Positions 26,125 through 34,863 of a DNA stretch of 64,000 nucleotides are shown here, piece after piece. The notes under the pieces were generated by a model that saw only the letters and a list, made by a program, of their open reading frames with translations, was not told the origin of the DNA and did not search any database. Origin of the DNA: Kiloniella sp. EL199 (GTDB taxonomy: Bacteria; Pseudomonadota; Alphaproteobacteria; Kiloniellales; Kiloniellaceae); the NCBI RefSeq assembly GCF_900313065.1, contig NZ_OMPU01000008.1:310240-374239 (forward strand), in the 5' to 3' direction. Both the position numbers and the translations under genes were made by a program. Position 1 is the stretch's first letter. The number at the start of each line of letters is the position of its first letter.

Positions 26125-27258
26125 CTATCTAAGGTCATCAATTATCCGGTAAATAGGGTCCAAACTGCTGGCGCCCAGTTTTTCGGATCGGTCTGGCGAC
26201 CATCCTTCAAACTCATTTGGTGCATCAGCTGTATCTTTAAAAGGCATTTCAAGTGTCATTGACAGGCAATCGTGCGTCTCAGCCGTATTGTTACTACAAA
26301 TCGTAAGATTGGCTTTCCCCGGTTCATTCTGCGGGTACCCATGAGTGATTTGAAAATCGGGGCTGGCTTCCATGTAATAGGTTTGGAAGCGATCCAGTAA
26401 ATTTAATAATCGATCATCAAAAGACGGAATGCCGTGGGTTCCCGCGATGAAGTTATGCGGGATAGCTTCATCACCGTGAATATCAAACATAAGATCCACA
26501 CCAGTTTCCATCATTTTCTGACGAACATAATAAACTTCGGGACTTTTTTCCAATGAAGGTGCCTGCCATTCACGATTCAAATTAGAACCAACGGCATTAA
26601 CCCGAAGATTCCCTCGTCGGCTACCATCCGGGTTCATATTCGGGACAACATAAAAAACAGCCTTTTTTAACAGTTCTCGTGCGATAGCATCGTTCTCATC
26701 CAGCAGGCGTCCCAAAAAGCCTTCCATCCAGAATTCTGTCATGCTTTCGCCGGGGTGTTGTCTTCCAATAATCCAGCATGATTTTTTGTTTTTGTCAGCT
26801 TCGCCAATAGTCAACAGATCGATATCCTGCCCGTCAATAGTCTGTCCCAAGACATCAAGAGTAACTCCTTGCCCATGTTGAGCTTCTGCAATGAGATCTG
26901 CGTGTCGTTCCATAGAGTAGGGGGCAAAATAAGCGAAATAGACTGAGTTATATCCTGGTGTAAATTCAATTGTTAGTACTTCACCGTCATAAGACGTGGT
27001 CGGTACGCGGAACCACGTTTCACGGTCATAGGAAGCAACTGCCTGATAGTTTTCCCACCCACCAGGATACGCAGCACCGCCAGCATTGAGAATCTTCAAC
27101 GTGCAGATCTGATCCTGAGCGCCACTAAGACGAAAGTAAAACCATTGATAAAAATGGGAATTCGTGTCTGATTCGATTTCTAACTGAATATTAGAAGGAT
27201 TATCAGAAGATAGGCAGCGAATGTTGCCTGCATCAAAATTGCTTGAAATACGGATCAT
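26125..27258 (-). CDS. M14-family zinc carboxypeptidase of the cytosolic carboxypeptidase (CCP) type
   Basis: 377 residues without signal peptide. An N-terminal beta-sandwich domain (about 1-120, with FYFRLSGAQDQ and FAYFAPYS) precedes the M14 catalytic domain. That order is typical of M14D cytosolic carboxypeptidases, which in eukaryotes remove glutamates from tubulin tails. Zinc ligands are His168 and Glu171 (RQHPGES) and His261 (FDIHGDE). The substrate-binding region has MNPDG and GSNLNREW, and the catalytic base is Glu337 (TLEMPF). It is upstream of the family 5 binding protein and probably in one operon. Bacterial substrates are largely unknown. Confidence 0.9.
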   Translation of the reverse strand: MIRISSNFDAGNIRCLSSDNPSNIQLEIESDTNSHFYQWFYFRLSGAQDQICTLKILNAGGAAYPGGWENYQAVASYDRETWFRVPTTSYDGEVLTIEFTPGYNSVYFAYFAPYSMERHADLIAEAQHGQGVTLDVLGQTIDGQDIDLLTIGEADKNKKSCWIIGRQHPGESMTEFWMEGFLGRLLDENDAIARELLKKAVFYVVPNMNPDGSRRGNLRVNAVGSNLNREWQAPSLEKSPEVYYVRQKMMETGVDLMFDIHGDEAIPHNFIAGTHGIPSFDDRLLNLLDRFQTYYMEASPDFQITHGYPQNEPGKANLTICSNNTAETHDCLSMTLEMPFKDTADAPNEFEGWSPDRSEKLGASSLDPIYRIIDDLR

Positions 27259-27635
27259 TAGAATATTACTCGCTTAATTATCCTTATATATTTAAACATC
27301 AGAATACCTGATAAGTAACAGGCAGCAAGTCTTGTGTCGTCCTGTTCAAGAAATCTTTCTCCTGATTAAAAATCTGACAATAATCTTTGTAACAAAAAAT
27401 TATTTTCTTTAAATTTAAACGCTGTTTCTGCACCCTGGAATGAAAAAAATTACTGATTACAGATTTGAAATAGATGAAAAAAAAGAATTTCCCGATTTGA
27501 TTTTCCACTATTGGGCTTCTTGAAAATGATTATCTTCAACCTGATTTGCCTGTGGCAAAATTGCGCACCGGATTGAAATTTGTTCCAACAACAGGTAATG
27601 TGATGTTCCAAACTACAGAGAAAGGTAGTTGTATC
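27259..27635. other. Intergenic region, nothing recognised
   Basis: AT-rich. It contains the divergent upstream regions of the M14 gene and the small membrane protein gene. The open frames here lack ribosome sites and protein-like composition. Confidence 0.5.
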
Positions 27636-27905
27636 ATGCGTAAAAAGCCCACCTATTTACCAGTGATACTCAAGTCTTCTGGTTGGCTTCTAAGTCGAAT
27701 TGGAACACTGCTGGCTACAATTTTTGCTGCTAGTGCATTTGCAACGCTTCTCCCCATTCTTGGGAGAAATAGTCAGTTATTACTGGAACCACTTATGCTG
27801 TCAGCTCTTATAGCTGCTATTATCGCTGTTAGCGGTTTTTTGATGGTCAAGTGGACTGAACACAAGTTTGGCGATCCTCTCAAGGATTTTCCGGCAACAC
27901 TGTAA
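27636..27905 (+). CDS. Small membrane protein of unknown function
   Basis: 89 residues with two hydrophobic helices (about residues 16-38 and 49-70) and short charged ends (MRKKPTYLP and KWTEHKFGDPLKDFP). The ATG at 27636 has AAAGG ten bases upstream; ATG at 27606, also with an AGG, would add ten residues. I do not recognise the family. It is a single gene closed by a strong terminator. Confidence 0.62.
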   Translation: MRKKPTYLPVILKSSGWLLSRIGTLLATIFAASAFATLLPILGRNSQLLLEPLMLSALIAAIIAVSGFLMVKWTEHKFGDPLKDFPATL

Positions 27906-27938
27906 ATAAAAATTTTCCAAAGTTTAGTTCTTACATAG

Positions 27939-27973
27939 AAAACAGGGAATAATAAGTCGTTATTCCCTGTTTT
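27939..27973. terminator. Bidirectional terminator
   Basis: A perfect 14-bp stem (27939-27952 with 27960-27973) with a 7-nt loop and T-rich flank on the plus strand. It lies between the small membrane protein gene and the convergent aldose-epimerase gene. Confidence 0.9.
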
Positions 27974-27993
27974 GTTTTTAACATCTGTGTTCT

Positions 27994-29028
27994 TTATATT
28001 TCTTGAAGTGAAACAGAGTAATTGATCGTTAATGGATTTGTCGGGTCTAATTGAATACCGGTGGAAATGCCAGCTGTCGACAATGGGTCATCAGACTGTG
28101 TTATACCAAGATCAAAAGGAGCCGCAATCGGCTCTATTCCAATAGCTCTGACCCGACCATTCCAGGGATAATAATCACGCCCTCCACAGGATATCCATAA
28201 AAGACAGGACGGTAAAATTTCGGCATCCCATTGTAGCAGTGTGCTGTAGCCTTCCTCTGTATGATCAAGTTTCACTTTGCCCTCTGTTCCCGATAACAAA
28301 ACCAAATCCTCTGAAGGTTCAATAAATGGAAGATAATTAATACTATCGGTTTCTCCATTTCGATTTACAAGTTCATCAAGCTTGATATTTCTTTGATCAG
28401 CCTGAAACCAGCTTCGATCAGATTGAATATCAACAGGAAATGTCCACGCACGTGCATTTTTGCATACAGATATTTGAGCTGCAGCAGGTGTTATGGGAAG
28501 AGAAAAAACGGGATGTAATCCAATTGGAAGGAATGCGTTTTGTCGTGCATGAATGGTTAACGAAAGATAGATTTTTGGCCGTTTTTCGGAAAGAACTACT
28601 CTTCTTTCCAGCCATTCAACAGGGTGATCTTCTGGGTATTTAAGCCTGCAAATTAAAGAATTATCATTTTGTTTTTCCAGATCCCATTCAGAATTCGAAG
28701 AAATTCCATGTGGATTGGTTTCACCAGAAATACTTTCTACTGAAGTCTTAATCTTCCATTCATCTTTCAAACCTTCTGGTCTTATGGTTCTTCCAAAAGG
28801 AACACAAGGCCATTCTCCACGTAACTTTTTTAACAGGGGAGGGAGTGAAGCATAACATGGGTTGTCATTATCATCGCACCAGGGGGCGACAAAGAATGGA
28901 TTAATATCCTTTCCGCCAGGAAGTATAAATCTGGCAGGCCCAATCATTGCGCCCAGAGGCTGTATTTCCAGACTGATTTTGGATGTCTGCAATAAAATAG
29001 AATTTTGCTTTTTTTCTGTACTTCTCAT
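27994..29028 (-). CDS. Aldose 1-epimerase-like sugar mutarotase
   Basis: 344 residues of the galactose mutarotase-like fold. Segments that fit are the early WPCVPFGRTIRPEG, LTIHARQNAFLPIGLHPVF with a probable catalytic His, and the late LLWISCGGRDYYPWNGRVRAIGIEP. Such enzymes interconvert alpha and beta anomers of free sugars. The gene overlaps the LacI regulator by four bases (ATGA), and the sugar ABC operon lies just beyond, so it probably belongs to the same regulon. Sequence is divergent from classical GalM; the substrate is not known. Confidence 0.82.
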   Translation of the reverse strand: MRSTEKKQNSILLQTSKISLEIQPLGAMIGPARFILPGGKDINPFFVAPWCDDNDNPCYASLPPLLKKLRGEWPCVPFGRTIRPEGLKDEWKIKTSVESISGETNPHGISSNSEWDLEKQNDNSLICRLKYPEDHPVEWLERRVVLSEKRPKIYLSLTIHARQNAFLPIGLHPVFSLPITPAAAQISVCKNARAWTFPVDIQSDRSWFQADQRNIKLDELVNRNGETDSINYLPFIEPSEDLVLLSGTEGKVKLDHTEEGYSTLLQWDAEILPSCLLWISCGGRDYYPWNGRVRAIGIEPIAAPFDLGITQSDDPLSTAGISTGIQLDPTNPLTINYSVSLQEI

Positions 29029-30077
29029 TTGTTCAGCTTTTTATCGAACATAAGAATTGTTTCCTGAAGATAATTGAGTTTATTAATATCTTCATTCTGT
29101 AATCGTCTTTGTAGAAGAGTTCCCAACATGTGACCCGCTGCAGAAAGGTCCTCGTATATTGTTTCAATTTTTGGCCTGATTTGATCAAGTAGAGGTGATG
29201 TTTGTTTACCAATAATATCAACATCTTCGCCAATTTTTAATCCGGCATCCGTTAAACCAGCCAACGAAGCAAGCGCAGAAACCTCGCCACCGCAAACATA
29301 TCCGTCGGGTGCAGCCGTGCTCTTAGCTGCATTATAACAGTAATTTTTTATGTCATTTGCCGGGCTGTAAATGCTTAGATTAGTAGGTATTTGAAACCTG
29401 ACACCAGATTCTTGAATTGCAGTCATAAAGCCATGTTGTAAATGCTGGCTAAATGTGAAACTTGGATTTGCAGGAAAAAAAACAATATTTTCCCGACCTT
29501 TTTCTACGAGCCGCTTCGCAGCGTGGTACCCAAAATTGAAATTATCATAGTCGACATAAGGGTGAGGAGTGCTCAGAGTTGTCCGCCCGTGACAGATAAA
29601 TGGAAAGTCACTTTCCAATAGGAGGCTAACTCGTTCATCAAAAGGTTTTGTTCGCGAAAAAACGATCGCATCTGCTGTTTTGTTTCTCAGTATGTAATTA
29701 ATTGGTTCAAGAGTTGGTGTGCCGTGAAATTGCGGCATTACATTGAGATGATAGTCTGTACCGCGCAGTGAATGTGTTAAACCTGATATGAGTGAACTAC
29801 CGAAGCCAAGAATCTCTTCGTGGGGATTCAAAACCAGGCTTATAACATTGGTTTTGCCTGTTCTCAATTTTTGTGCAGCACGATCAGGCGTGTACCCCAC
29901 TGATTGTGCGACACTCTGAACGCGTTCGCGTGTTGCTTGAGCAATCGCGGGGTCATTTTTAAGTGCTCGTGAAACAGTAGTTAAAGCCAGTCCCATACTT
30001 TCAGCTATAGAACGTAATGTAGGTTTTTGGGTAGTTTTGATATGTGAGACTTTATTTGTTTTTTTTTCAGCACTCAT
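29025..30077 (-). CDS. LacI-family transcription repressor
   Basis: 350 residues. The helix-turn-helix (about 19-45, TLRSIAESMGLALTTVSRALKNDP) has the family hinge LRTGKTNVI after it, then a periplasmic-binding-protein-like effector domain. I chose the ATG at 30077: AAGG lies before it, and the longer open frame from 30143 would start inside a LacI-type operator. It is divergent from the sugar ABC operon and co-transcribed with the mutarotase gene. Two matching operators in the intergenic region indicate control of both directions. Confidence 0.93.
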   Translation of the reverse strand: MSAEKKTNKVSHIKTTQKPTLRSIAESMGLALTTVSRALKNDPAIAQATRERVQSVAQSVGYTPDRAAQKLRTGKTNVISLVLNPHEEILGFGSSLISGLTHSLRGTDYHLNVMPQFHGTPTLEPINYILRNKTADAIVFSRTKPFDERVSLLLESDFPFICHGRTTLSTPHPYVDYDNFNFGYHAAKRLVEKGRENIVFFPANPSFTFSQHLQHGFMTAIQESGVRFQIPTNLSIYSPANDIKNYCYNAAKSTAAPDGYVCGGEVSALASLAGLTDAGLKIGEDVDIIGKQTSPLLDQIRPKIETIYEDLSAAGHMLGTLLQRRLQNEDINKLNYLQETILMFDKKLNK

Positions 30078-30129
30078 TTTTACTGCCTTTAGTACTGTAG
30101 GAACATTATCCTGCAAAAAAAAATTATAA

Positions 30130-30143
30130 TTATAACGTTGCAA
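30130..30143. promoter_or_regulatory. LacI-type operator, proximal to the repressor gene
   Basis: TTATAACGTTGCAA, sharing ten of the fourteen bases, in line, with the perfect palindrome at 30257. It lies 53 bases upstream of the repressor ATG and suggests autoregulation or DNA looping with the second site. Confidence 0.65.
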
Positions 30144-30240
30144 AATTACAAACAGATTTTACATTGGAATGGGTAAACGTATCACTGAATCTAAAAAACA
30201 ACTTAATATCAATTACATAAATTCAGAAAAATATTACCCA

Positions 30241-30271
30241 TTGACAGATGCTTAATTTATAACGTTATAAT
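30241..30271 (+). promoter_or_regulatory. Promoter of the sugar ABC operon overlapped by a LacI operator
   Basis: A consensus -35 TTGACA (30241-30246) and -10 TATAAT (30266-30271) lie 19 bases apart. The palindrome TTATAACGTTATAA (30257-30270), with the central CG typical of LacI-family sites, covers the spacer and -10 element, so repressor binding should block RNA polymerase. The spacer is 1-2 bases longer than optimal. Confidence 0.78.
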
Positions 30272-30327
30272 TATTCGCAATTAAAAATACCAAACTATAT
30301 AAATAATAATACCATTGGAGGCCTCAA

Positions 30328-31572
30328 ATGCTTAAGAGATTAATGTTGGGAACTGTTTTTACTACTCTTTTATCTTTTCAAACTCATGCAGATCAGAGTG
30401 TAGAAGTTCTGCACTGGTGGACTTCCGGTGGGGAAGCCGGTGCGTTAAATGTCTTGAAAGATGATTTGAGTAGCAAAGGTGTTAGTTGGAACGATATGCC
30501 TGTAGCTGGTGGAAGTGGGACTGCGGCAATGACTGTGCTTCGAGCCCGAGTTGCAGCAGGTAACCCGCCAACAGCAGTTCAAATGTTAGGCTTTGACATA
30601 CTTGACTGGGCGCAACAAGGCGCATTAACAGACCTGAATGCTGTTGCAAAAGAAGGTAATTGGGATGCCGTCATTCCAACTGCCCTGCAAAAGTTCTCCA
30701 AACATGAGGGCAAGTGGATTGCCGCCCCGGTAAATGTTCATTCAACAAACTGGATTTGGAGTAATAAGGCCATTCTTGATGAATTGAATATAAGTGAACC
30801 GAACTCCTGGGATGATTTGGTTAGCGCAATGGATAAAGTAAAGGCCAGTGGTAAGGTTGCTTTGGCTCATGGTGGTCAACCTTGGCAAGACGCTACAGTG
30901 TTTGAATCTATCGCCTTGTTAACGGGTGGTGGCGATTTTTACAAAAAAGCTTTTATTGATCTGGATGAAGAGACTTTAGGTTCAGATACTATGAAAACCG
31001 TATTTGAACGCATGGAAGTTCTCCGTGGTTATGTTGATGATAATTTCTCTGGTCGAGACTGGAACCTGGCTTCAGCTATGGTTATCAACGGCGAAGCTGC
31101 ATTTCAAATTATGGGGGATTGGGCTAAAGGCGAATTTTTGAGAGCAAATAAAAAGCCGGGAGCCGATTTTCTTTGTCTGCGTGTTCCAGGTACCCAAGGT
31201 TATGTTACTTTTAACTCCGACCAGTTTGCTATGTTTAATGTAGATGGCAATCAAACTGAATCGCAAGCGCAATTAGCAAAATCAATCCTGGCCCCGGAAT
31301 TCCAATCTGCATTTAATGTAGTTAAAGGTTCTGTACCGGCTAGAACAGATGTTTCTGATGCTGCATTTGATGAATGTGGTAAAAAAGGAATGAAAGATCT
31401 TGTTGAAGCAAACGACAACGGGAAACTTTATGGGTCTATGGCCCATGGGCATTCTGCACCTGCAGCAATAAAAAATGCATTTTACGATGTCATCACTGCG
31501 CATTTTAACGGTGAATTTGATAGTGAAACAGCTGTTGCAGAACTTGTCGATGCTATTGCAATCGCCAAGTAA
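30328..31572 (+). CDS. Sugar ABC transporter substrate-binding protein (GtsA-like)
   Basis: 414 residues, with a signal peptide ending near THADQ. The start of the mature protein, [19 protein letters not shown], and the following [25 protein letters not shown] closely follow glucose/mannose-type binding proteins of the GtsA group (family 1 SBP). It works in the periplasm and delivers sugar to the two permeases downstream. GGAGG lies before the ATG. A hairpin separates it from the permease genes, so it is probably made in excess. Glucose or mannose as ligand is an inference from the family. Confidence 0.92.
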   Translation: MLKRLMLGTVFTTLLSFQTHADQSVEVLHWWTSGGEAGALNVLKDDLSSKGVSWNDMPVAGGSGTAAMTVLRARVAAGNPPTAVQMLGFDILDWAQQGALTDLNAVAKEGNWDAVIPTALQKFSKHEGKWIAAPVNVHSTNWIWSNKAILDELNISEPNSWDDLVSAMDKVKASGKVALAHGGQPWQDATVFESIALLTGGGDFYKKAFIDLDEETLGSDTMKTVFERMEVLRGYVDDNFSGRDWNLASAMVINGEAAFQIMGDWAKGEFLRANKKPGADFLCLRVPGTQGYVTFNSDQFAMFNVDGNQTESQAQLAKSILAPEFQSAFNVVKGSVPARTDVSDAAFDECGKKGMKDLVEANDNGKLYGSMAHGHSAPAAIKNAFYDVITAHFNGEFDSETAVAELVDAIAIAK

Positions 31573-31583
31573 ATGAAATGCAG

Positions 31584-31619
31584 GCGCACTACATCTGAAA
31601 CAGAATGTAGTGCGCTTTT
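31584..31619 (+). terminator. Hairpin after the binding-protein gene (probable attenuator)
   Basis: A perfect 11-bp stem (31584-31594 with 31605-31615) and a 10-nt loop with four T after it, between the binding protein and the first permease gene. Confidence 0.65.
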
Positions 31620-31656
31620 CTGTGATTTTTACGCCTGCTAAGAAAGATCAAAGATT

Positions 31657-32556
31657 ATGTCTTCCTATTCAAAACCGGATATGACTAGTCGTGTGCAGAA
31701 TATTCTACCAAAAATTGTCTTGTCACCAAGTCTGTTTTTGATATTGATCTTTGTTTATGGCTTTATTCTGTTTTCAGCGGCACTGTCTTTTACAGATTCC
31801 AGAATTTTACCTAGTTATGATTTTGTTGGCTTTAGCAATTATATAAAGTTATTTGGGCTGAGACACTGGTCTATTGCGTTAACAAACCTCTTCATATTTG
31901 GTGCATTATACATAGTTATTTGCACCTGTATCGGGCTTAGTCTGGCCATCTTTCTGGATCAAAAAATCCGGGGAGAGGGTTTCTTAAGGCCAATTTATCT
32001 GTACCCGATGGCTTTATCATTTATTGTAACCGGTACAGCATGGAAGTGGTTTCTTGATCCTGGTATCGGCCTTGAGCACACAATGCATCAACTAGGATGG
32101 GAAAGTTTCGAATTCAATTGGATCAAAGATCGAAATATGGCGATCTATACCGTTGTTATCGCGGCTGTATGGCAAACATCAGGCTTTGTAATGTCCATGT
32201 TTTTGGCTGGCCTTCGTGGAATTGACAATCAGTTATTAAAAGCTGCGCAGATTGACGGAGCGTCTAATTTCAATCTTTACAGACGTATCATAATCCCTCA
32301 GTTACGTCCGGCATTTTTATCAGCTTTTGTTATTCTCAGCCATCTTGCCATTAAATCTTACGATCTTATTGTCGCCCTGACCAATGGAGGGCCGGGACGG
32401 GCAACCGAAGTCCCGTCAACTTTCATGTACTCTTATACATTTGCCCGAAACCAAATGGGTATTGGTGCCAGCTCAGCCGTCATTATGCTGCTTACAATTG
32501 CAAGCGTTATTGTTCCCTACCTCTATGCAGAATTAAAGGAAAATAAAAATGGCTAG
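31657..32556 (+). CDS. Sugar ABC transporter permease 1 (GtsB-like)
   Basis: 299 residues, six membrane helices of the MalF/UgpA type. The EAA-loop is seen as AAQIDGASNFNLYRRIIIPQLRPAF near residue 205, which contacts the ATPase. It overlaps the next permease gene by 8 bases. Forms the membrane channel with permease 2. Confidence 0.93.
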   Translation: MSSYSKPDMTSRVQNILPKIVLSPSLFLILIFVYGFILFSAALSFTDSRILPSYDFVGFSNYIKLFGLRHWSIALTNLFIFGALYIVICTCIGLSLAIFLDQKIRGEGFLRPIYLYPMALSFIVTGTAWKWFLDPGIGLEHTMHQLGWESFEFNWIKDRNMAIYTVVIAAVWQTSGFVMSMFLAGLRGIDNQLLKAAQIDGASNFNLYRRIIIPQLRPAFLSAFVILSHLAIKSYDLIVALTNGGPGRATEVPSTFMYSYTFARNQMGIGASSAVIMLLTIASVIVPYLYAELKENKNG

Positions 32557-33430
32557 TATTACACAGGATACAGCCATAAATACCGGGCGCATTACAAGAG
32601 CACTGATCTATCTTTTCCTTTTTCTTTTTGCTCTTTATTATCTGTTGCCATTCGGAATAATGGTTTTAAATTCGGTCAAACCACTTGACGAAATCTTAAG
32701 TGGAAATATGGTTGCATTTCCAGATCGTTGGACAATTGAGCCATGGTTGAAGGCATGGTCAACAGCACAAGTTGGTATCGAACCAACAGGACTTGCGCCA
32801 TATTTTTGGAACTCTATCAAAGTCGTTATACCTGCTGTGATAATATCGACTCTTCTTGGCGCCTTTAATGGATACATTTTAACAAAATGGCGTTTTAAAG
32901 GTGACACAATTTTATTCGGGTTAATGTTGTTTTCCTGCTTTATCCCTTTTCAAATTGTCTTGATACCCATGGCGCGAATTCTGGGGATAACAGGTCTGGC
33001 GGGATCGACAAGTGGTCTGATCTTCGTTCATATCGTTTATGGAATAGGTTTTACTACTCTTTATTTTCGTAATTATTATAAGGCAATTCCAAATGAATTG
33101 ATTATGGCAGCGCAAATTGATGGTGCCGGTTTCTTTCGAATTTTCTATCGGATCATGTTGCCCGTTTCAGGGCCAATTATTGTAGTTTGTGTCATTTGGC
33201 AATTTACGAATATCTGGAACGATTTTCTGTTCGGGGCTTCTTTTACAGATTTTGACAGTCAACCAATGACCGTTGCACTTAATAATCTGGTTTCATCATC
33301 TACAGGCGTCAAAGAATACAACGTACATTTTGCCGGTGCCATCATTGCCGCATTACCAACACTTCTGGTTTATGTACTCGCAGGTCGTTACTTTGTACGT
33401 GGCCTTATGGCCGGTTCAGTAAAAGGATAA
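32549..33430 (+). CDS. Sugar ABC transporter permease 2 (GtsC-like)
   Basis: 293 residues, six membrane helices of the MalG/UgpE type. Its EAA-loop reads MAAQIDGAGFFRIFYRIMLP near residue 190. The N-terminus is cytoplasmic and short. The ATP-binding gene follows after 8 bases. Confidence 0.93.
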   Translation: MASITQDTAINTGRITRALIYLFLFLFALYYLLPFGIMVLNSVKPLDEILSGNMVAFPDRWTIEPWLKAWSTAQVGIEPTGLAPYFWNSIKVVIPAVIISTLLGAFNGYILTKWRFKGDTILFGLMLFSCFIPFQIVLIPMARILGITGLAGSTSGLIFVHIVYGIGFTTLYFRNYYKAIPNELIMAAQIDGAGFFRIFYRIMLPVSGPIIVVCVIWQFTNIWNDFLFGASFTDFDSQPMTVALNNLVSSSTGVKEYNVHFAGAIIAALPTLLVYVLAGRYFVRGLMAGSVKG

Positions 33431-33438
33431 TTCATATT

Positions 33439-34563
33439 ATGGCGTTTCTTGATATCAAAAATGTCAGCAAATCATACGAAAAGCTAACTGTACTTCATGA
33501 CATCAATATCGCTGTTGAAGAAGGTGAATTTCTGGTGCTCGTAGGACCGTCTGGTTGCGGTAAATCAACTTTGTTGAACATGATTGCAGGCTTGGAAGAA
33601 ATAACATCAGGCTCTATGACGATAAAAGGGCAAGAAATGAATGGTGTTCATCCTTCCAAACGTAACATTGCCATGGTTTTTCAATCGTATGCGCTTTACC
33701 CAAATATGACAGTGGCTGATAATATTGCTTTTGGACTGGAAATGCACGGAGTACCCAAGGCCGAACGTTTAAAGGCTGTGCAAGATGTTTCCGGAATGTT
33801 GCAAATTGAACCACTTCTGGATCGAAAACCTTCGCAGTTGTCGGGGGGGCAACGTCAGAGAGTAGCCATGGGGCGTGCCCTTGTTAGAAACCCTGATGTC
33901 TTTTTATTTGATGAACCACTTTCAAATCTGGACGCAAAACTCCGGGTAGATATGCGTACTGAAATTAAAAAGTTACATCAGGATTTAGGCTCTACTATTG
34001 TTTATGTAACTCATGATCAGATAGAAGCCATGACACTATCTACCAGGATTGCGGTAATGAATGGCGGGCATATCCAGCAATTGGGAACACCCAAAGAAAT
34101 ATACGATAATCCTGCAAACATATTTGTTGCCAGTTTTATGGGATCGCCTTCCATGAACATATTTCCTGCAATTATCAGAGAAATTGAAAGCAATCTTGTT
34201 GGTGTAGAAATTTCAATCGGTGCGGGTGCAGAAACAAAAGTGTTGAAATTTGCTCCCGGCACAAGAATTAACCTTCAAAACTTCAAAGACAGGAAAGTAC
34301 TGCTAGGTATCCGTCCAGAGGCTATCACAGATCCTGATGGTGCTGATAAAGCTGCACAAATTATTGAACTAATTGATAATACTGTTGAGGTGACTGAACC
34401 TGCAGGCTCTGATACATATGTTATCAGCCGTCTTGGTGGTCAGGAAGCCGTGGCCCGAATGCGGGCCGATGTAATAGTGACACCAGGTGAAAAAGCTGTT
34501 TTTGCTCTCAATATGGATCGAGTAGTAATTTTTGATCCTCAAACAGAAGAACGAATTAATTAA
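33439..34563 (+). CDS. Sugar ABC transporter ATP-binding protein (UgpC/MalK type)
   Basis: 374 residues. The ATPase domain (about 1-235) has Walker A GPSGCGKST, the Q-loop, the signature LSGGQRQRVAMGRALVR and Walker B VFLFDEPLSNLDAKLR. The C-terminal TOBE/OB domain (about 240-370), as in MalK and UgpC, may be regulatory. It powers import of the sugar and completes the four-gene importer. No terminator is obvious after it. Confidence 0.94.
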   Translation: MAFLDIKNVSKSYEKLTVLHDINIAVEEGEFLVLVGPSGCGKSTLLNMIAGLEEITSGSMTIKGQEMNGVHPSKRNIAMVFQSYALYPNMTVADNIAFGLEMHGVPKAERLKAVQDVSGMLQIEPLLDRKPSQLSGGQRQRVAMGRALVRNPDVFLFDEPLSNLDAKLRVDMRTEIKKLHQDLGSTIVYVTHDQIEAMTLSTRIAVMNGGHIQQLGTPKEIYDNPANIFVASFMGSPSMNIFPAIIREIESNLVGVEISIGAGAETKVLKFAPGTRINLQNFKDRKVLLGIRPEAITDPDGADKAAQIIELIDNTVEVTEPAGSDTYVISRLGGQEAVARMRADVIVTPGEKAVFALNMDRVVIFDPQTEERIN

Positions 34564-34863
34564 AACCAAAGGTAAACAATGATCACAACAGGAATGATTG
34601 AATGTATAACGCGATGATTAGAGGCATCAAATTATTCTTGTAAATTGAATTTGGGGTAATCTGAATTTTTTACAGCCTAATTGCAGTGAAACTTTCTATC
34701 GCGAAATCAGGTCCTATCCTATCTGGTATTATCATTACCTTTGTTTCCAGGCTTTGTTTATGATTTCATATCACAGGAACAAGCTATAAGTAATTTATCA
34801 TTATTGACATGATCAAGTTTACTGAAGTACTGGTAACTTCTTATTCTACAGGAGTGACGGTAT
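34564..34863. other. Intergenic region before the aminotransferase gene
   Basis: No gene seen. A TTGACA at 34804-34809 may be the -35 of the aminotransferase promoter, but no good -10 lies at the right distance. A GGAG lies 11 bases before the aminotransferase ATG. Confidence 0.4.

Noticed and set aside
27299-27508. 69-codon minus-strand frame in the gap upstream of the M14 gene
   Set aside because: Very AT-rich with Phe/Lys/Ile bias, no ribosome site, no recognisable family.
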